Assembly (NCBI RefSeq): GCF_000159695.1
Contig: NZ_CM000955.1
Coordinates: 1,714,524-1,778,523, forward strand
DNA length: 64,000 nt
Direction of reading: 5' to 3'
Source: Finegoldia magna ATCC 53516
Lineage (GTDB): Bacteria > Bacillota > Clostridia > Tissierellales > Peptoniphilaceae
A model generated the notes under the pieces. The model had not been told where the DNA came from, made no database searches, and was given only the letters and a program-made list of their open reading frames with translations. The translations under genes were made by a program, and so were the position numbers. Every line of letters starts with the position of its first letter. Position 1 is the stretch's first letter. Below are positions 10,098 through 18,413 of the stretch, piece by piece.

Positions 10098-10637
10098 ATG
10101 CCAAAATACACAAAAGAATTTAAAATTAAACTAGTGAAGGAATACTTATCAGGTAATTCGGGTGGTCGAGAAATGGTAGCTAAAAAATATGATATTCCAG
10201 ATGGAACTTTGAGAAATTGGATAAATAAATATAATTCAGGAGGCTTTGATAACTTATCTAAAAAGTTAAAAAACAATAATTACACTAGTGAATTTAAGCT
10301 ATCTGTAATACAATATAGGCAAATCAATAATACTTCGCTTAGAGAGACTGCAGAGCATTTCAATCTTGTAAATGTATCTATGGTATACAGATGGGAAAAA
10401 GCTTATCAAGAACGTGGTCTATCTGGGCTTGAAGATAACAGAGGAAGGCCTAGAAAAAATATGACTAAATCAAATAAAAAGTCTAAACTAAACACTCCAA
10501 TAAACGAAAGTGAAAGGGAAGAATTAATAAGACTAAGAGAAGAAAATAGACTTCTCAAAATGAAGATAATATACGAAAAAAAGCTACAAGCCTTGCTACT
10601 GGAAGAGGAAGCAGAAGCAAGGAAAAGACAAAGATAA
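10098..10637 (+). CDS. IS150-like transposase OrfA (helix-turn-helix subunit)
   Basis: OrfA of IS3-family elements binds the terminal repeats and, after a -1 frameshift, forms the N-terminus of the OrfAB transposase. This 179-residue protein has two tandem helix-turn-helix units (about residues 1-55 and 63-120), then a basic linker and a leucine-zipper-like helix (LRLREENRLLKMKIIYEKKL). The ATG has a GGAGG site. The gene is intact, but its partner orfB is not. Confidence 0.9.
   Translation: MPKYTKEFKIKLVKEYLSGNSGGREMVAKKYDIPDGTLRNWINKYNSGGFDNLSKKLKNNNYTSEFKLSVIQYRQINNTSLRETAEHFNLVNVSMVYRWEKAYQERGLSGLEDNRGRPRKNMTKSNKKSKLNTPINESEREELIRLREENRLLKMKIIYEKKLQALLLEEEAEARKRQR
10577..10583 (+). other. 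Programmed -1 frameshift site between orfA and orfB
   Basis: The heptamer A-AAA-AAG occurs in orfA frame (GAA AAA AAG). It is the classic bacterial -1 slippery sequence used by IS3-family elements to make the OrfAB fusion. A -1 slip here enters the frame reading KATSLATGRGSRSKEKTKII, the usual OrfB N-terminal style. Confidence 0.75.
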
Positions 10638-11495
10638 TCCTCAAACTACAAAAAGAATATCCAAAAAGCAAGGTAACGTGAATGGATCGAAATCGCTAAG
10701 TTACCTAAATCATCCTACTATGAATGGAAGATAAAATTAGAAAATCCAACAGACAAAGACAAAGAAGTTAAAAATGAAATTAAAACCATAGTAGATGAAT
10801 CAAAAGGTAGATATGGCTACAGAAGAGTAACTATGGTATTAAAAAATAAAGGCTTTAATATCAACCATAAAAGAGTATTAAGAATAATGAGAGAAGAATC
10901 CTTGCTATGTACTAAATTCAAAACTAGATCAAGAAAATATTCATCATACAAAGGACAAATAGGAAAAGTAGCAGATAATGTAGTAAGAAGACAATTTAGC
11001 GCTACTAAACCAAATCAATTATGGTTAACAGATGTAACAGAATTTAGATTGAGAGGCAAAGAAGAAAAACTCTATCTATCACCAATACTAGACCTATACA
11101 ACAGCGAAATAATTAGCTATACATTAAGCAATCATCCAACAACTAAATTAACCAATACAATGTTAGAAAAAGCAATAAATAAAACAAAAGATATAAGTAA
11201 ACTAATAATACACTCAGACCAAGGATTTCATTATCAACATAGTACTTGGACAAATAAGTTAGAAAAATTGAAAATTACACAAAGCATGTCAAGAAAAGGA
11301 AATTGTCTAGACAATTCTCCAATGGAGAACTTCTTTGGAATATTGAAACAAGAAATGTATTATGGTGTGGAATTTAAAAGTTATGATGAATTAGTTAATG
11401 AGATCGAAAGATATATTAAATGGTACAATGAGGATAGAATTAAAACAAAATTAAACGGAATGTCCCCTGTCATGTACAGATTACATTCCGCTTAA
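10577..11495 (+). pseudogene. IS150-like transposase OrfB (rve integrase domain), frameshifted
   Basis: OrfB holds the catalytic DDE domain of the transposase. The motifs are intact: WLTDVTEF (first D), HSDQGFHYQH (second D) and NSPMENFFGILKQE (E). The 5' part reads in one frame from the slippery site to PKSK near 10667. It then meets an in-frame TGA within a 16-base stretch where about 6 bases are expected. The rest (EIAKLPKSSYYEW onward) continues from 10689 in the next frame to 11495. The net change of about +10 bases breaks the frame, so a full OrfAB cannot be made by the single programmed slip. A shorter in-frame protein could start at the ATG at 10833. Confidence 0.85.
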
Positions 11496-11567
11496 AATAT
11501 TATTAAATTATTCCGTGTTTACGGGTTCAGGTCATTTTACATCGACTTTCATTTCTTAACTCTAATA

Positions 11568-13127
11568 TTAAATTCCAAATATTTGAACTGCGTAATATCT
11601 GTCATAAGTTTGATCAGAATCTTCGTAATATGCTTTTGTAACAAATACTTTTACTTTAACTCTTGTAAAAACTTCTCTTAACATGTTTTCGTTGTGTCCT
11701 GGAGAATTCTTCCAGGCTTCCATTGCACCACTTGCAGTGTATGGTCCATTGTAGATGTTTTCTCCATTGATGTTAGAAATATCTGTTACTAGCCCACCTC
11801 TTGGTCTAACGTGTTCAAATAAATGAACAATTTCCGTTGCCCTTGTCTTTGCAACTGGTGTTAATGAATTATCTTGTTTCAACTCTTTTAGACCATTTTC
11901 TTTTCGATATTGATTCAAAAGTGTTAATATTTCATCTGCCATTTCGTCATCATAATGACCACGTACCATTACAATCGTATCGTCACTGATTTGAACTGGA
12001 AATTCTTGTTCATTTTCTAATCCTGGTAATGGTTTTGTACGTTTTATTTTCTTTCCTGGATATTTTGGATCAGTTGTAACAGTTTCGTCTGATTTGTTAT
12101 CCAAAATCAAATCTTTTACTTTTTCTGATACTGTATTCTTTCCACCGACAATGTACATTTCTTCAAAAGAATTGCTACCAATATATGATTTAACATCACT
12201 TGTTATAGAAGATTTTGAAACCAAAAGTATTGGCGCTTTTAGCTTTTGTGAAAGTGGTGCCGCTACCAATGCGTCTACAAACACTTCACCACTAGCAAAT
12301 ATTGCTTTAGTTGGTGCAGTAAAACTTGCGTTTGCGACTCTGACAGATGTCATATATCTGTTAGATCCAAAGATTCTTTGTGGTTTTACATTAGTAATAG
12401 CTTTGATTTCTTGAACAACTTTATCAGATACTGTATTTTTTCCACCGACTACAAAAATTTTACCTATATTTCCTTTATAGAAAGATTGCAAATAATCTTT
12501 TGTGTCGCTAGAAATTTTGTTTTTTGATACCAATAATATTGGTGCATCGTGTTTTTGTGCCAAAGATGTGGCGTTAATAGCATCTGCAAATACTTCACCA
12601 CTAGCTACAACCAAGTTTTGTTTTTCAGCATTTTTACTAGCGAACTTTTCAGAAACTATTTTGGCATTAACTGCATATCTGTCATATCCCGCATATCTCA
12701 CAACTTTGATTTTCAAATCATTTTCTATATGATTTTGAACAGCCTTACTTACAGATTTTTCTCCACCTATAATTATTACTTCATCCAAATCCTTTGATTT
12801 TAAAAGTTTTTCAGTGGAAGCGTCTAATTTATCTGAATAAGTGTATAATATCGGGATTTGTCCTTGACTCATAACAGTAGAACTGATATTATCAGGAAAT
12901 TTTATCGCGGATACAAGCACGACTTTTTTAGAGTTTTGATAATAATCTTCCATTACTTTATTTGCAACGGCAAATCTATCGCGTCCTTCAATCCTATTCA
13001 TAGTTGATTGTACTTTTGTAGGACTTGCATTATCATCTTGTTCCTTTGCAAATACAGCAGTGCCTGTACTCAACACCATACTAAATGCTAAACATAAAGC
13101 TACTATCTTCTTCTTAAGATTATTCAT
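11568..13127 (-). CDS. Secreted cell-wall protein: three CWB2 repeats plus CAP (SCP/PR-1) domain
   Basis: The 519-residue protein begins with a signal peptide (KKKIVALCLAFSMVLSTG, cut near AVFA-KE). Three cell-wall-binding type 2 repeats follow, at about residues 43-140, 142-245 and 248-345. Each has the R(I/Y)xGxxRYxxA start and VxIVGGxxxVS core. Such triplets attach proteins non-covalently to secondary wall polymers in Clostridia. The C-terminal 130 residues form a CAP domain (LLNQYRKENGL, later GENI, AWKNSPGHNENML), a fold of unclear biochemical role in bacteria. The start has GGAG. It is probably the last gene of the yitT-cvfB-parvulin operon. An IS element lies 22 bp past its stop and may have replaced its terminator. 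Confidence 0.9.
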   Translation of the reverse strand: MNNLKKKIVALCLAFSMVLSTGTAVFAKEQDDNASPTKVQSTMNRIEGRDRFAVANKVMEDYYQNSKKVVLVSAIKFPDNISSTVMSQGQIPILYTYSDKLDASTEKLLKSKDLDEVIIIGGEKSVSKAVQNHIENDLKIKVVRYAGYDRYAVNAKIVSEKFASKNAEKQNLVVASGEVFADAINATSLAQKHDAPILLVSKNKISSDTKDYLQSFYKGNIGKIFVVGGKNTVSDKVVQEIKAITNVKPQRIFGSNRYMTSVRVANASFTAPTKAIFASGEVFVDALVAAPLSQKLKAPILLVSKSSITSDVKSYIGSNSFEEMYIVGGKNTVSEKVKDLILDNKSDETVTTDPKYPGKKIKRTKPLPGLENEQEFPVQISDDTIVMVRGHYDDEMADEILTLLNQYRKENGLKELKQDNSLTPVAKTRATEIVHLFEHVRPRGGLVTDISNINGENIYNGPYTASGAMEAWKNSPGHNENMLREVFTRVKVKVFVTKAYYEDSDQTYDRYYAVQIFGI

Positions 13128-13146
13128 TTAACTTCTCCATTTGTTA

Positions 13147-13899
13147 TTAATAAAATTTTTCGATTTTGTATTCTTTTTGTAATTTGTCTGTAGCATCAAT
13201 ATATGCTTGTTGTTGTTTCAATTGTAATAGTGTTTGTTTCACTTCATTCTTTGCTTCTTCAAAAGATTTTACTTTTCCTTCAGTTTTATCTTTGATATTG
13301 ATAATGTGATAACCGAATTGTGTTTTAACAGGTCCTACGATATCTCCAATTTCATTTTCAATCAAAGCATTTTCAAATTCTTTAACCATTTGACCTTGTT
13401 GGAATGTTCCCAAATCTCCACCTTGTTCTTTTGATGGACAAGTAGAGTATTCTTTAGCTAATTCTGCAAAATCACCATCGTTATCGATTTTTTCTTTGAT
13501 TTCATTAGCCAAATCTTCAGATTCAACTAAAATATGAGAAGCTGTGAATGTTGGTTGAACCTTGAAATTATCCTTGTGGTTTTCATAATATTCCTTCAAA
13601 TCTTCATCAGATACTCTAACAGAATTGATTATGTTAGCCATTGCAAAATCCTTCAACAATTCTTCTGATTGTTTTTTGACTTCTTTTACATATATTTCAT
13701 CTTTATCCAAGCCAGATTTCTTAGCATCAAAGAACAAAAGCTTTCTGTTGATTAATTCATCAGTTAATCTTTTTCTTCCTTCTTCGTTATTGAATTGTGC
13801 TCCTCTATAACCTAAAGCTTTAATAAAATTATCAACTTCTGATTGTTTAATTTCTTCACCATTTACTACTGCTAATATTTTATCTTTGTTGTCTTCCAT
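13147..13899 (-). CDS. Parvulin-type peptidyl-prolyl isomerase, PrsA/SurA-like, no signal peptide
   Basis: A 250-residue protein with a SurA-type N-terminal helical chaperone part (residues 1-110) and a parvulin domain at about 115-215 (FTASHILVESED, AKEYSTCPSKEQGGDLG, FGYHIINI). It catalyses cis-trans isomerisation of prolyl bonds. PrsA homologues are lipoproteins, but here the N-terminus (MEDNKDKILAVVNGEEI) has neither a signal peptide nor a lipobox, so a cytoplasmic role is likely. The start overlaps the end of the cvfB-like gene by 20 bp and has GGGAGAGG. The next gene encodes an exported wall protein, which suggests but does not prove a folding partnership. Confidence 0.9.
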   Translation of the reverse strand: MEDNKDKILAVVNGEEIKQSEVDNFIKALGYRGAQFNNEEGRKRLTDELINRKLLFFDAKKSGLDKDEIYVKEVKKQSEELLKDFAMANIINSVRVSDEDLKEYYENHKDNFKVQPTFTASHILVESEDLANEIKEKIDNDGDFAELAKEYSTCPSKEQGGDLGTFQQGQMVKEFENALIENEIGDIVGPVKTQFGYHIINIKDKTEGKVKSFEEAKNEVKQTLLQLKQQQAYIDATDKLQKEYKIEKFY

Positions 13900-14737
13900 T
13901 ATTACCTCTCCCTTTACTAGTTAATTTTATTCCGTCTTTATAAAATTGTATCATATTTTCTTTTAATAGTCTTCCAACAGCTCTTTTGAAACTGGATTTT
14001 GACATATTAAATACCGATTTAATTCTGTTGGCGTCTGTTTTATCGTTAAAATTAATGAATCCATCAGAGTTTTTAAGTTCTTCCAAAATAACATCAGCAT
14101 CTGATGAGATATGCTTATATGCAGGTTCAAAAAATGACAAATCCAATTTGCCATCAGACTTAACATCTGTAACTCTACACTTGACCTCTTCTCCAAGGTC
14201 CACAACGCCCGTTAATTCGCTTGAAGGAATAAGCCCTTCATATTTATTATCTACAGCTACAAAAGCTCCTAAACCGTCCACTATGTTGTATATAACGCCT
14301 TCCACCCAGTCGTTCTTCACATAGCCACTGTCGTTTTTCAATAAATTTTTAATTCTCATAGTAAGTGCCAATCTATTCGACTTATCAATATACAAATACA
14401 CCAAATATTTTTGGCCTTTTACTAATTTTGAAGTTTGCTCCTTAAACGGCAACAAAATATCCTTGTCTAAGCCACAATCCAAGAAGGCGCCAATTCTCGT
14501 AATATCTTTTACTTCAAGTCTTGCAATTTTACCCAATTCAATCTTAGGTTGCTTCTTAGTTGCCATAAGTTTTTTATTATCGTTGTAAATGAATACATCG
14601 ACAATATCGCCAACTTTTTCTCCAGAAAGTTCGTCTACATTCATTCTAGCAAAATTATTTTCGTTGTCTTTTTTCAACAAAACTTCCGTATTTATCTTAT
14701 CAATTTTTAAATTCTCTCTTTGTCCTAATTTATACAT
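13880..14737 (-). CDS. cvfB: CvfB-like S1-domain RNA-binding protein
   Basis: A 285-residue protein with the layout of CvfB/YitL: an N-terminal OB-like part, two S1-type beta-barrels (ARLEVKDITRIGAFLDCGL near residue 70; VEGVIYNIVDGLGAFVAVD near 145), a third barrel (GEEVKCRVTDVKSDGKLDLS), and a C-terminal winged helix (SSFKRAVGRLLKENMI). CvfB was described as a virulence and exoprotein regulator in Staphylococcus aureus that binds RNA. The gene follows the yitT-like gene by 12 bp and overlaps the parvulin gene. The C-terminal tail is basic (KGRGNNGRQQR). Confidence 0.88.
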   Translation of the reverse strand: MYKLGQRENLKIDKINTEVLLKKDNENNFARMNVDELSGEKVGDIVDVFIYNDNKKLMATKKQPKIELGKIARLEVKDITRIGAFLDCGLDKDILLPFKEQTSKLVKGQKYLVYLYIDKSNRLALTMRIKNLLKNDSGYVKNDWVEGVIYNIVDGLGAFVAVDNKYEGLIPSSELTGVVDLGEEVKCRVTDVKSDGKLDLSFFEPAYKHISSDADVILEELKNSDGFINFNDKTDANRIKSVFNMSKSSFKRAVGRLLKENMIQFYKDGIKLTSKGRGNNGRQQR

Positions 14738-14749
14738 TTCTTCTCCATT

Positions 14750-15640
14750 CTAACTCATTCCACCAGGAAGTATTTCAAGTTCTGGATTATCCACTGGATC
14801 ATAAGTAAATCCTTCACCAACCACTTCACTGACATACGAAATACATACGAATGCCTTAGGATCAATAGATTTTACGTAGTTTTTAATCTTTATATACTCT
14901 CCTCTTGAAACAATCGTATTGATAACAAATTTTTCATTATCAGAAAAACCACCAACTGCTTTATAAATTGTGGATCCTCTTGAAATTTGATCTATAATAT
15001 AAGCATTAATTTCTTTGTACTTATCGCTTGTTATCATCATATTTACTCTTGTATTTAGACCAGCGATAGCCTTGTCAATGACAATTGAGTTGATGCAAAT
15101 ACCAAGCATAGCATACATACCGCTTTTTGTTCCGAAAGTGTACATACCAAGCAACACAACAAAAAAGTCTGCTACAAGCATACATTTACCCACATCAATT
15201 GAAAAATATTTTCTGATTATCATCGCGATAATATCCGTACCACCAGTTGATGCTCCTTGGTTGATAACCAAAGCCATACCAGCAGCTGAAATAATAATTC
15301 CAAAAATCAAATTAATCAAAATATCATCTGTCAAAGGTTTGAAATTTGGTAGCAAAATTTCAAGTAACGTCGTTGAACTTGCAAAAATAAAAGAACAATA
15401 TATCGACAAAACTCCAAAGCTTTTTCCCAAAATAATAAACGCTATAATATACAAAATCGTATCCATAATCATAACGAAAATACCCGTTGGAATTTGTGGA
15501 ACAAAAGCGTTCAAACTCATCGCAATACCAGAAATTCCACCAATAGTTAAATTAAAAGGCATTATAAAAAAGAAAAAACCAAAAGTAAGTATTAATGTTC
15601 CCAATGTTAATATTATTATTTTTTTAATCATTTTGTTCAT
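14750..15640 (-). CDS. YitT-family membrane protein (DUF161/DUF2179)
   Basis: A 296-residue protein with five to six hydrophobic helices in the first 190 residues, starting LTLGTLILTFGFFFFIMPFN and containing the family-typical GGISGIAM and GASTGGTDIIA segments. A cytosolic DUF2179 domain follows (about residues 200-285, NTIVSRGEYIKIKNYVKSID). The molecular function of this family is not known. The start has AGGAGG. It is the first gene of the probable operon continuing into cvfB, the parvulin gene and the CWB2/CAP gene, with a strong promoter upstream. Confidence 0.9.
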   Translation of the reverse strand: MNKMIKKIIILTLGTLILTFGFFFFIMPFNLTIGGISGIAMSLNAFVPQIPTGIFVMIMDTILYIIAFIILGKSFGVLSIYCSFIFASSTTLLEILLPNFKPLTDDILINLIFGIIISAAGMALVINQGASTGGTDIIAMIIRKYFSIDVGKCMLVADFFVVLLGMYTFGTKSGMYAMLGICINSIVIDKAIAGLNTRVNMMITSDKYKEINAYIIDQISRGSTIYKAVGGFSDNEKFVINTIVSRGEYIKIKNYVKSIDPKAFVCISYVSEVVGEGFTYDPVDNPELEILPGGMS

Positions 15641-15661
15641 GCTATCGCCTCCTATCCTTTT

Positions 15662-15690
15662 ATTATACTTGTAAAAATTGCAAATTACAA
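15662..15690 (-). promoter_or_regulatory. Promoter of the yitT operon
   Basis: On the minus strand TTGTAA (15690-15685) and TATAAT (15667-15662) are separated by 17 bp. An AGGAGG ribosome site and the yitT start follow within 25 bases. Confidence 0.7.
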
Positions 15691-15755
15691 CGTTTTATAC
15701 ACCAAAAAACACCACAAAATAAATTAATTCGAAATTCATAATGCAGTGTTTATAG

Positions 15756-16562
15756 TTAATTATTTTTTCTAAATTTATTTACTATCATCAAAATTATAAG
15801 AACTAGAAGCCCTGTCAACACGATTGATCCACCTGGTTTTAATTGAAAATAATAAGACATATTAATTCCGATAATTGTGAACAAAACTCCAAATAGCGAC
15901 GAATTAATCACAGTTCTTTTAAAAGAATGTGATACCATTATTGCGCAAGACACAGGAATAACCATCAAGCTTGAAACCATAAGTGCACCGACAGTTCTAG
16001 ACGCAATAGCAACAGTGATAGCTATTAAAAAAGTAAATATTTTATTGATAAGTCCTACGTTAATATTAGACAATCTAGCTCCATCTTCATCGAAAATAAT
16101 ATACACTAATTTTTTGTACAACATCACATAAGTCACAATAACAATAAAACTCACAATAATTACTGTGTACAATTCAATATCCGGAATAGCTACGATAGAA
16201 CCAAACATAAATGATTGAAAATTCGCAGCACCAGGCACAAAATCGGATAAGATTGCTGCAAGGCCAATACCGCTACTCATGACAATAGCAGTCGACAAAT
16301 CAGAACTTTTGGCGAAATTTTTTCTGATGATTTCTATACCAAAAGCTTCAATCACGCATACGAAAATCGCCGCTAGAACAGGATTTATTCCGAAAATAAG
16401 TCCCAATGCAACTCCGGCCAATGAACTGTGACTTAAAGCATCTCCTACCATGGAGTTTTTCTTGTTAACGACAAAAGTTCCTATCAAAGGAACGATAATT
16501 GACACTAATATCCCCACAATAAAAGCTCTTCTCATAAAATCATATGAAAACATCTCAAACAT
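15756..16562 (-). CDS. Zn/Mn-type ABC transporter permease (ZnuB/MntB-like)
   Basis: A 268-residue permease of the ABC-3 family with about eight hydrophobic helices. The family segment GDALSHSSLAGVALGLIFG lies near residue 35, and the conserved SRTVGALMVSSLMVIP near residue 185. It forms the channel for zinc or manganese together with the ATPase and the His-rich binding protein encoded upstream. The start overlaps the end of the ATPase gene by 8 bp and has a GAGGTG site, so the subunits are coupled. It is the last gene of the three-gene operon. Confidence 0.93.
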   Translation of the reverse strand: MFEMFSYDFMRRAFIVGILVSIIVPLIGTFVVNKKNSMVGDALSHSSLAGVALGLIFGINPVLAAIFVCVIEAFGIEIIRKNFAKSSDLSTAIVMSSGIGLAAILSDFVPGAANFQSFMFGSIVAIPDIELYTVIIVSFIVIVTYVMLYKKLVYIIFDEDGARLSNINVGLINKIFTFLIAITVAIASRTVGALMVSSLMVIPVSCAIMVSHSFKRTVINSSLFGVLFTIIGINMSYYFQLKPGGSIVLTGLLVLIILMIVNKFRKNN

Positions 16563-17196
16563 GTTTCACCTCAACAAATTCATTATCCAATCTAAAAATC
16601 CTGTTAAAATAATCTTTAGTAAAATCCAACTCATGAGTAACCACCAAAATCGTTATGTTATGATGATTATTCAAATGCTTCAACAAATCAAACAAATTTT
16701 CCTTACTTCGTTGATCTAGTCCTGCAGTAGGTTCATCAAAAATCAAAATTTGCGGATCGTTAGCCAATGCCTTTGCAATCATGACCCTTTCTTGCTCACC
16801 ACCGCTCATCTTATTGTAGTCGTAATATTTCTTATCCTTCATTTCTACAATAGCCAACGCATTTTCGATTTTTTCATTAGCTTTCATATTCTCATCATCA
16901 CTTACATTCATAGCCACGATTTCCCATGCAGTTATCGGAAAAGAAATACTCTTTTCGTGGTTGTTTTGAGGAACATATCCAAAACTAAAATTTTCCCTTC
17001 CTCCAGCAAATTTAATCTCACCACTATCTGCTTTTAAGAAACCTAAAATAAGCTTCAATAACGTAGATTTACCGGAGCCATTAGCTCCGGTTATCCCTAC
17101 GAAATCTCCCTTTTCGATATTAAAATTTATATCCCTTAATAGCTTTTCGTTTCTATACGAAAAATTCAAATTTTCTACACTAATTATACTATTCAT
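16555..17196 (-). CDS. Zn/Mn-type ABC transporter ATPase (ZnuC-like)
   Basis: An ABC ATPase of about 213 residues. Walker A is GANGSGKSTLLK, the Q-loop lies in GYVPQNNHEKS, the signature is MSGGEQERVMIAKAL, Walker B is ILIFDEPTAGLD, and the H-loop is VTHELDF. A longer frame starts at 17220 inside the binding-protein gene. The ATG at 17196 is preferred because it lies one base after the znuA stop, a typical coupling arrangement, although neither start has a strong ribosome site. It energises metal uptake through the adjacent permease. Confidence 0.92.
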   Translation of the reverse strand: MNSIISVENLNFSYRNEKLLRDINFNIEKGDFVGITGANGSGKSTLLKLILGFLKADSGEIKFAGGRENFSFGYVPQNNHEKSISFPITAWEIVAMNVSDDENMKANEKIENALAIVEMKDKKYYDYNKMSGGEQERVMIAKALANDPQILIFDEPTAGLDQRSKENLFDLLKHLNNHHNITILVVTHELDFTKDYFNRIFRLDNEFVEVKHV

Positions 17197-17197
17197 A

Positions 17198-18256
17198 TTA
17201 TTTTGCTTGTGAGATTGCATCCAAGTTTTTTTCTAACAATGAAAAATAATTATCCTTTCCATCTTCGATATCTTGAGTCTTAGCTTCTATCGTGGATAAA
17301 CCAGCAGTTTTTGCGTTGATTTCCTTAGCCAAAGAATTTGCAATCTTATCGCTTTCTCCCATTTCATAAAATACTGTATTTATCTTATGTGATTTTGCGA
17401 AATTAGTCAATTCTTTCATCTTATTTAAATCAGGTTCTGAATCTGAATTGATACCTTCGATAGGAACTTGATTGATTTCGTAATCTCTTGCCAAATATCC
17501 AAATGCTTCATGTGGCACGATAAAATATTTGTCCTTTTGTGGAGCTAATACTTCAGTGTATTTTTTGTCTAAGTCTTCAAACTTTTTATCTAATTCTTTG
17601 TAATTTTTTTCATAGAAATCTTTGTTTTCCGAGTCAAATTTTACGATAGCTTCATACACATTCTTCATTTGAATTCTAGCTTGTTTAGGGCTCATCCAAA
17701 CATGTGGGTCAAATTCACCGTGGTGATGATGTTCATGGTCATGATCGTGTTCTTTTTCTTCGTGATCATGATCGTGACCTTTTTCTTCGTGATCATGATC
17801 GTGATCGTGTTCTTCATGGTCGTGATCGTGGTCATGTTCTTCTTCAGCTTTTATCTTGTCAATATTTGTAGATGAATCAATAATTTCCGTGTTTTTCAAA
17901 CTAGATTTAACATCTTCCAACCAACCTTCCAATCCAAGACCGTTAACAATTAACATCTTCGAATCAGATAAATTTTTAATATCTTGTGCTGTTGGTTCCC
18001 AATCATGAACTGTAGCGCCTTTTGGCATAACATTTACCACATCAATTTTATCCTTAGCGATTTCTTTCGCCATATATTCAATCGGATAGAAACTAACATA
18101 TAATTTCTTTGAATCGGACTTTTCAGTTGATTTGTCATCACTTTTTTCTTTTTGTTCTTGCACCTTTTGATTGTTAACATCATTGTTTTGTCTAGTACAT
18201 CCAGATGCCACACCAATCATAAGAGCTAACAATAATATCCTATAAATTTTTTTCAT
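17198..18256 (-). CDS. Metal-binding lipoprotein (ZnuA/AdcA-like) with a very His-rich loop
   Basis: The cluster A-I substrate-binding protein delivers zinc (or manganese) to the ABC permease. A longer frame starts at 18331, but that covers the promoter. The ATG at 18256 with GGAGG gives the lipoprotein signal KKIYRILLLALMIGVASGC, with the lipobox cysteine at residue 20. Metal ligands of the fold are present (KGATVHDWEPT, FDPHVWMSP, VPHEAFGYLA). Between them lies an extended acidic His/Asp loop with about five HDHDHEE-like units (about residues 143-177), ending in HHHHGEFDP. Such loops are typical of zinc rather than manganese proteins and are thought to collect metal. Confidence 0.93.
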   Translation of the reverse strand: MKKIYRILLLALMIGVASGCTRQNNDVNNQKVQEQKEKSDDKSTEKSDSKKLYVSFYPIEYMAKEIAKDKIDVVNVMPKGATVHDWEPTAQDIKNLSDSKMLIVNGLGLEGWLEDVKSSLKNTEIIDSSTNIDKIKAEEEHDHDHDHEEHDHDHDHEEKGHDHDHEEKEHDHDHEHHHHGEFDPHVWMSPKQARIQMKNVYEAIVKFDSENKDFYEKNYKELDKKFEDLDKKYTEVLAPQKDKYFIVPHEAFGYLARDYEINQVPIEGINSDSEPDLNKMKELTNFAKSHKINTVFYEMGESDKIANSLAKEINAKTAGLSTIEAKTQDIEDGKDNYFSLLEKNLDAISQAK

Positions 18257-18280
18257 AAATCCTCCACATAATAATTTATT

Positions 18281-18331
18281 AATGCAAATTATTTGCATTA
18301 TCATTTTAGAACTAATTTTAATTTTTGTCAA
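18281..18331 (-). promoter_or_regulatory. znu operon promoter with Fur/Zur-like palindromic operator
   Basis: On the minus strand TTGACA (18331-18326) and TAAAAT (18308-18303) are 17 bp apart, a near-consensus promoter. AATGCAAATTATTTGCATT (18281-18299) is a perfect 9-1-9 palindrome placed at the expected transcription start. The inner TGCAAAT-N-ATTTGCA has the 7-1-7 shape of Fur-family operators. A Zur-like repressor is the natural candidate; its gene is not in the window. Confidence 0.75.
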
Positions 18332-18358
18332 GAATATTATAAAATTTGAAAATTTAAT

Positions 18359-18389
18359 AAAAAAAGAAGCAACTCATATGAATTGCTTC
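18359..18389 (-). terminator. Intrinsic terminator of the surface adhesin gene
   Basis: The minus strand forms GAAGCAA, a ten-base loop, then TTGCTTC followed by seven T residues. It separates the adhesin gene from the znu promoter just downstream. Confidence 0.85.
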
Positions 18390-18413
18390 CAAAAATTTAA
18401 CTATATTTATTTA

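Larger units (their letters stand above)
10042..11545 (+). mobile_element. IS3-family (IS150-like) insertion sequence, probably inactive
   Basis: The element is about 1.5 kb and carries orfA and a damaged orfB. Its ends form an imperfect inverted repeat: TGAGCTGAACCCC and 13 more bases on the left match TGACCTGAACCCG and 13 more on the right at 21 of 26 positions. An outer TCGATG/CATCGA pair extends the match. No clear target duplication was found, so the exact ends are uncertain by several bases. It sits between the 3' end of the CWB2/CAP gene and the 5' end of the ABC permease gene. Confidence 0.8.

Noticed and set aside
10025-10276. 83-codon minus-strand frame at the IS left end
   Set aside because: It is antisense to orfA and the terminal repeat; common in this IS type and without start signals.
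15015-15674. 219-codon plus-strand frame, hydrophobic
   Set aside because: It lies opposite the yitT-family gene, which has a ribosome site, promoter and family motifs; the antisense frame has none.
17669-17875. Plus-strand Val/Phe/Met-rich frame
   Set aside because: It is antisense to the His/Asp loop of the zinc-binding lipoprotein.
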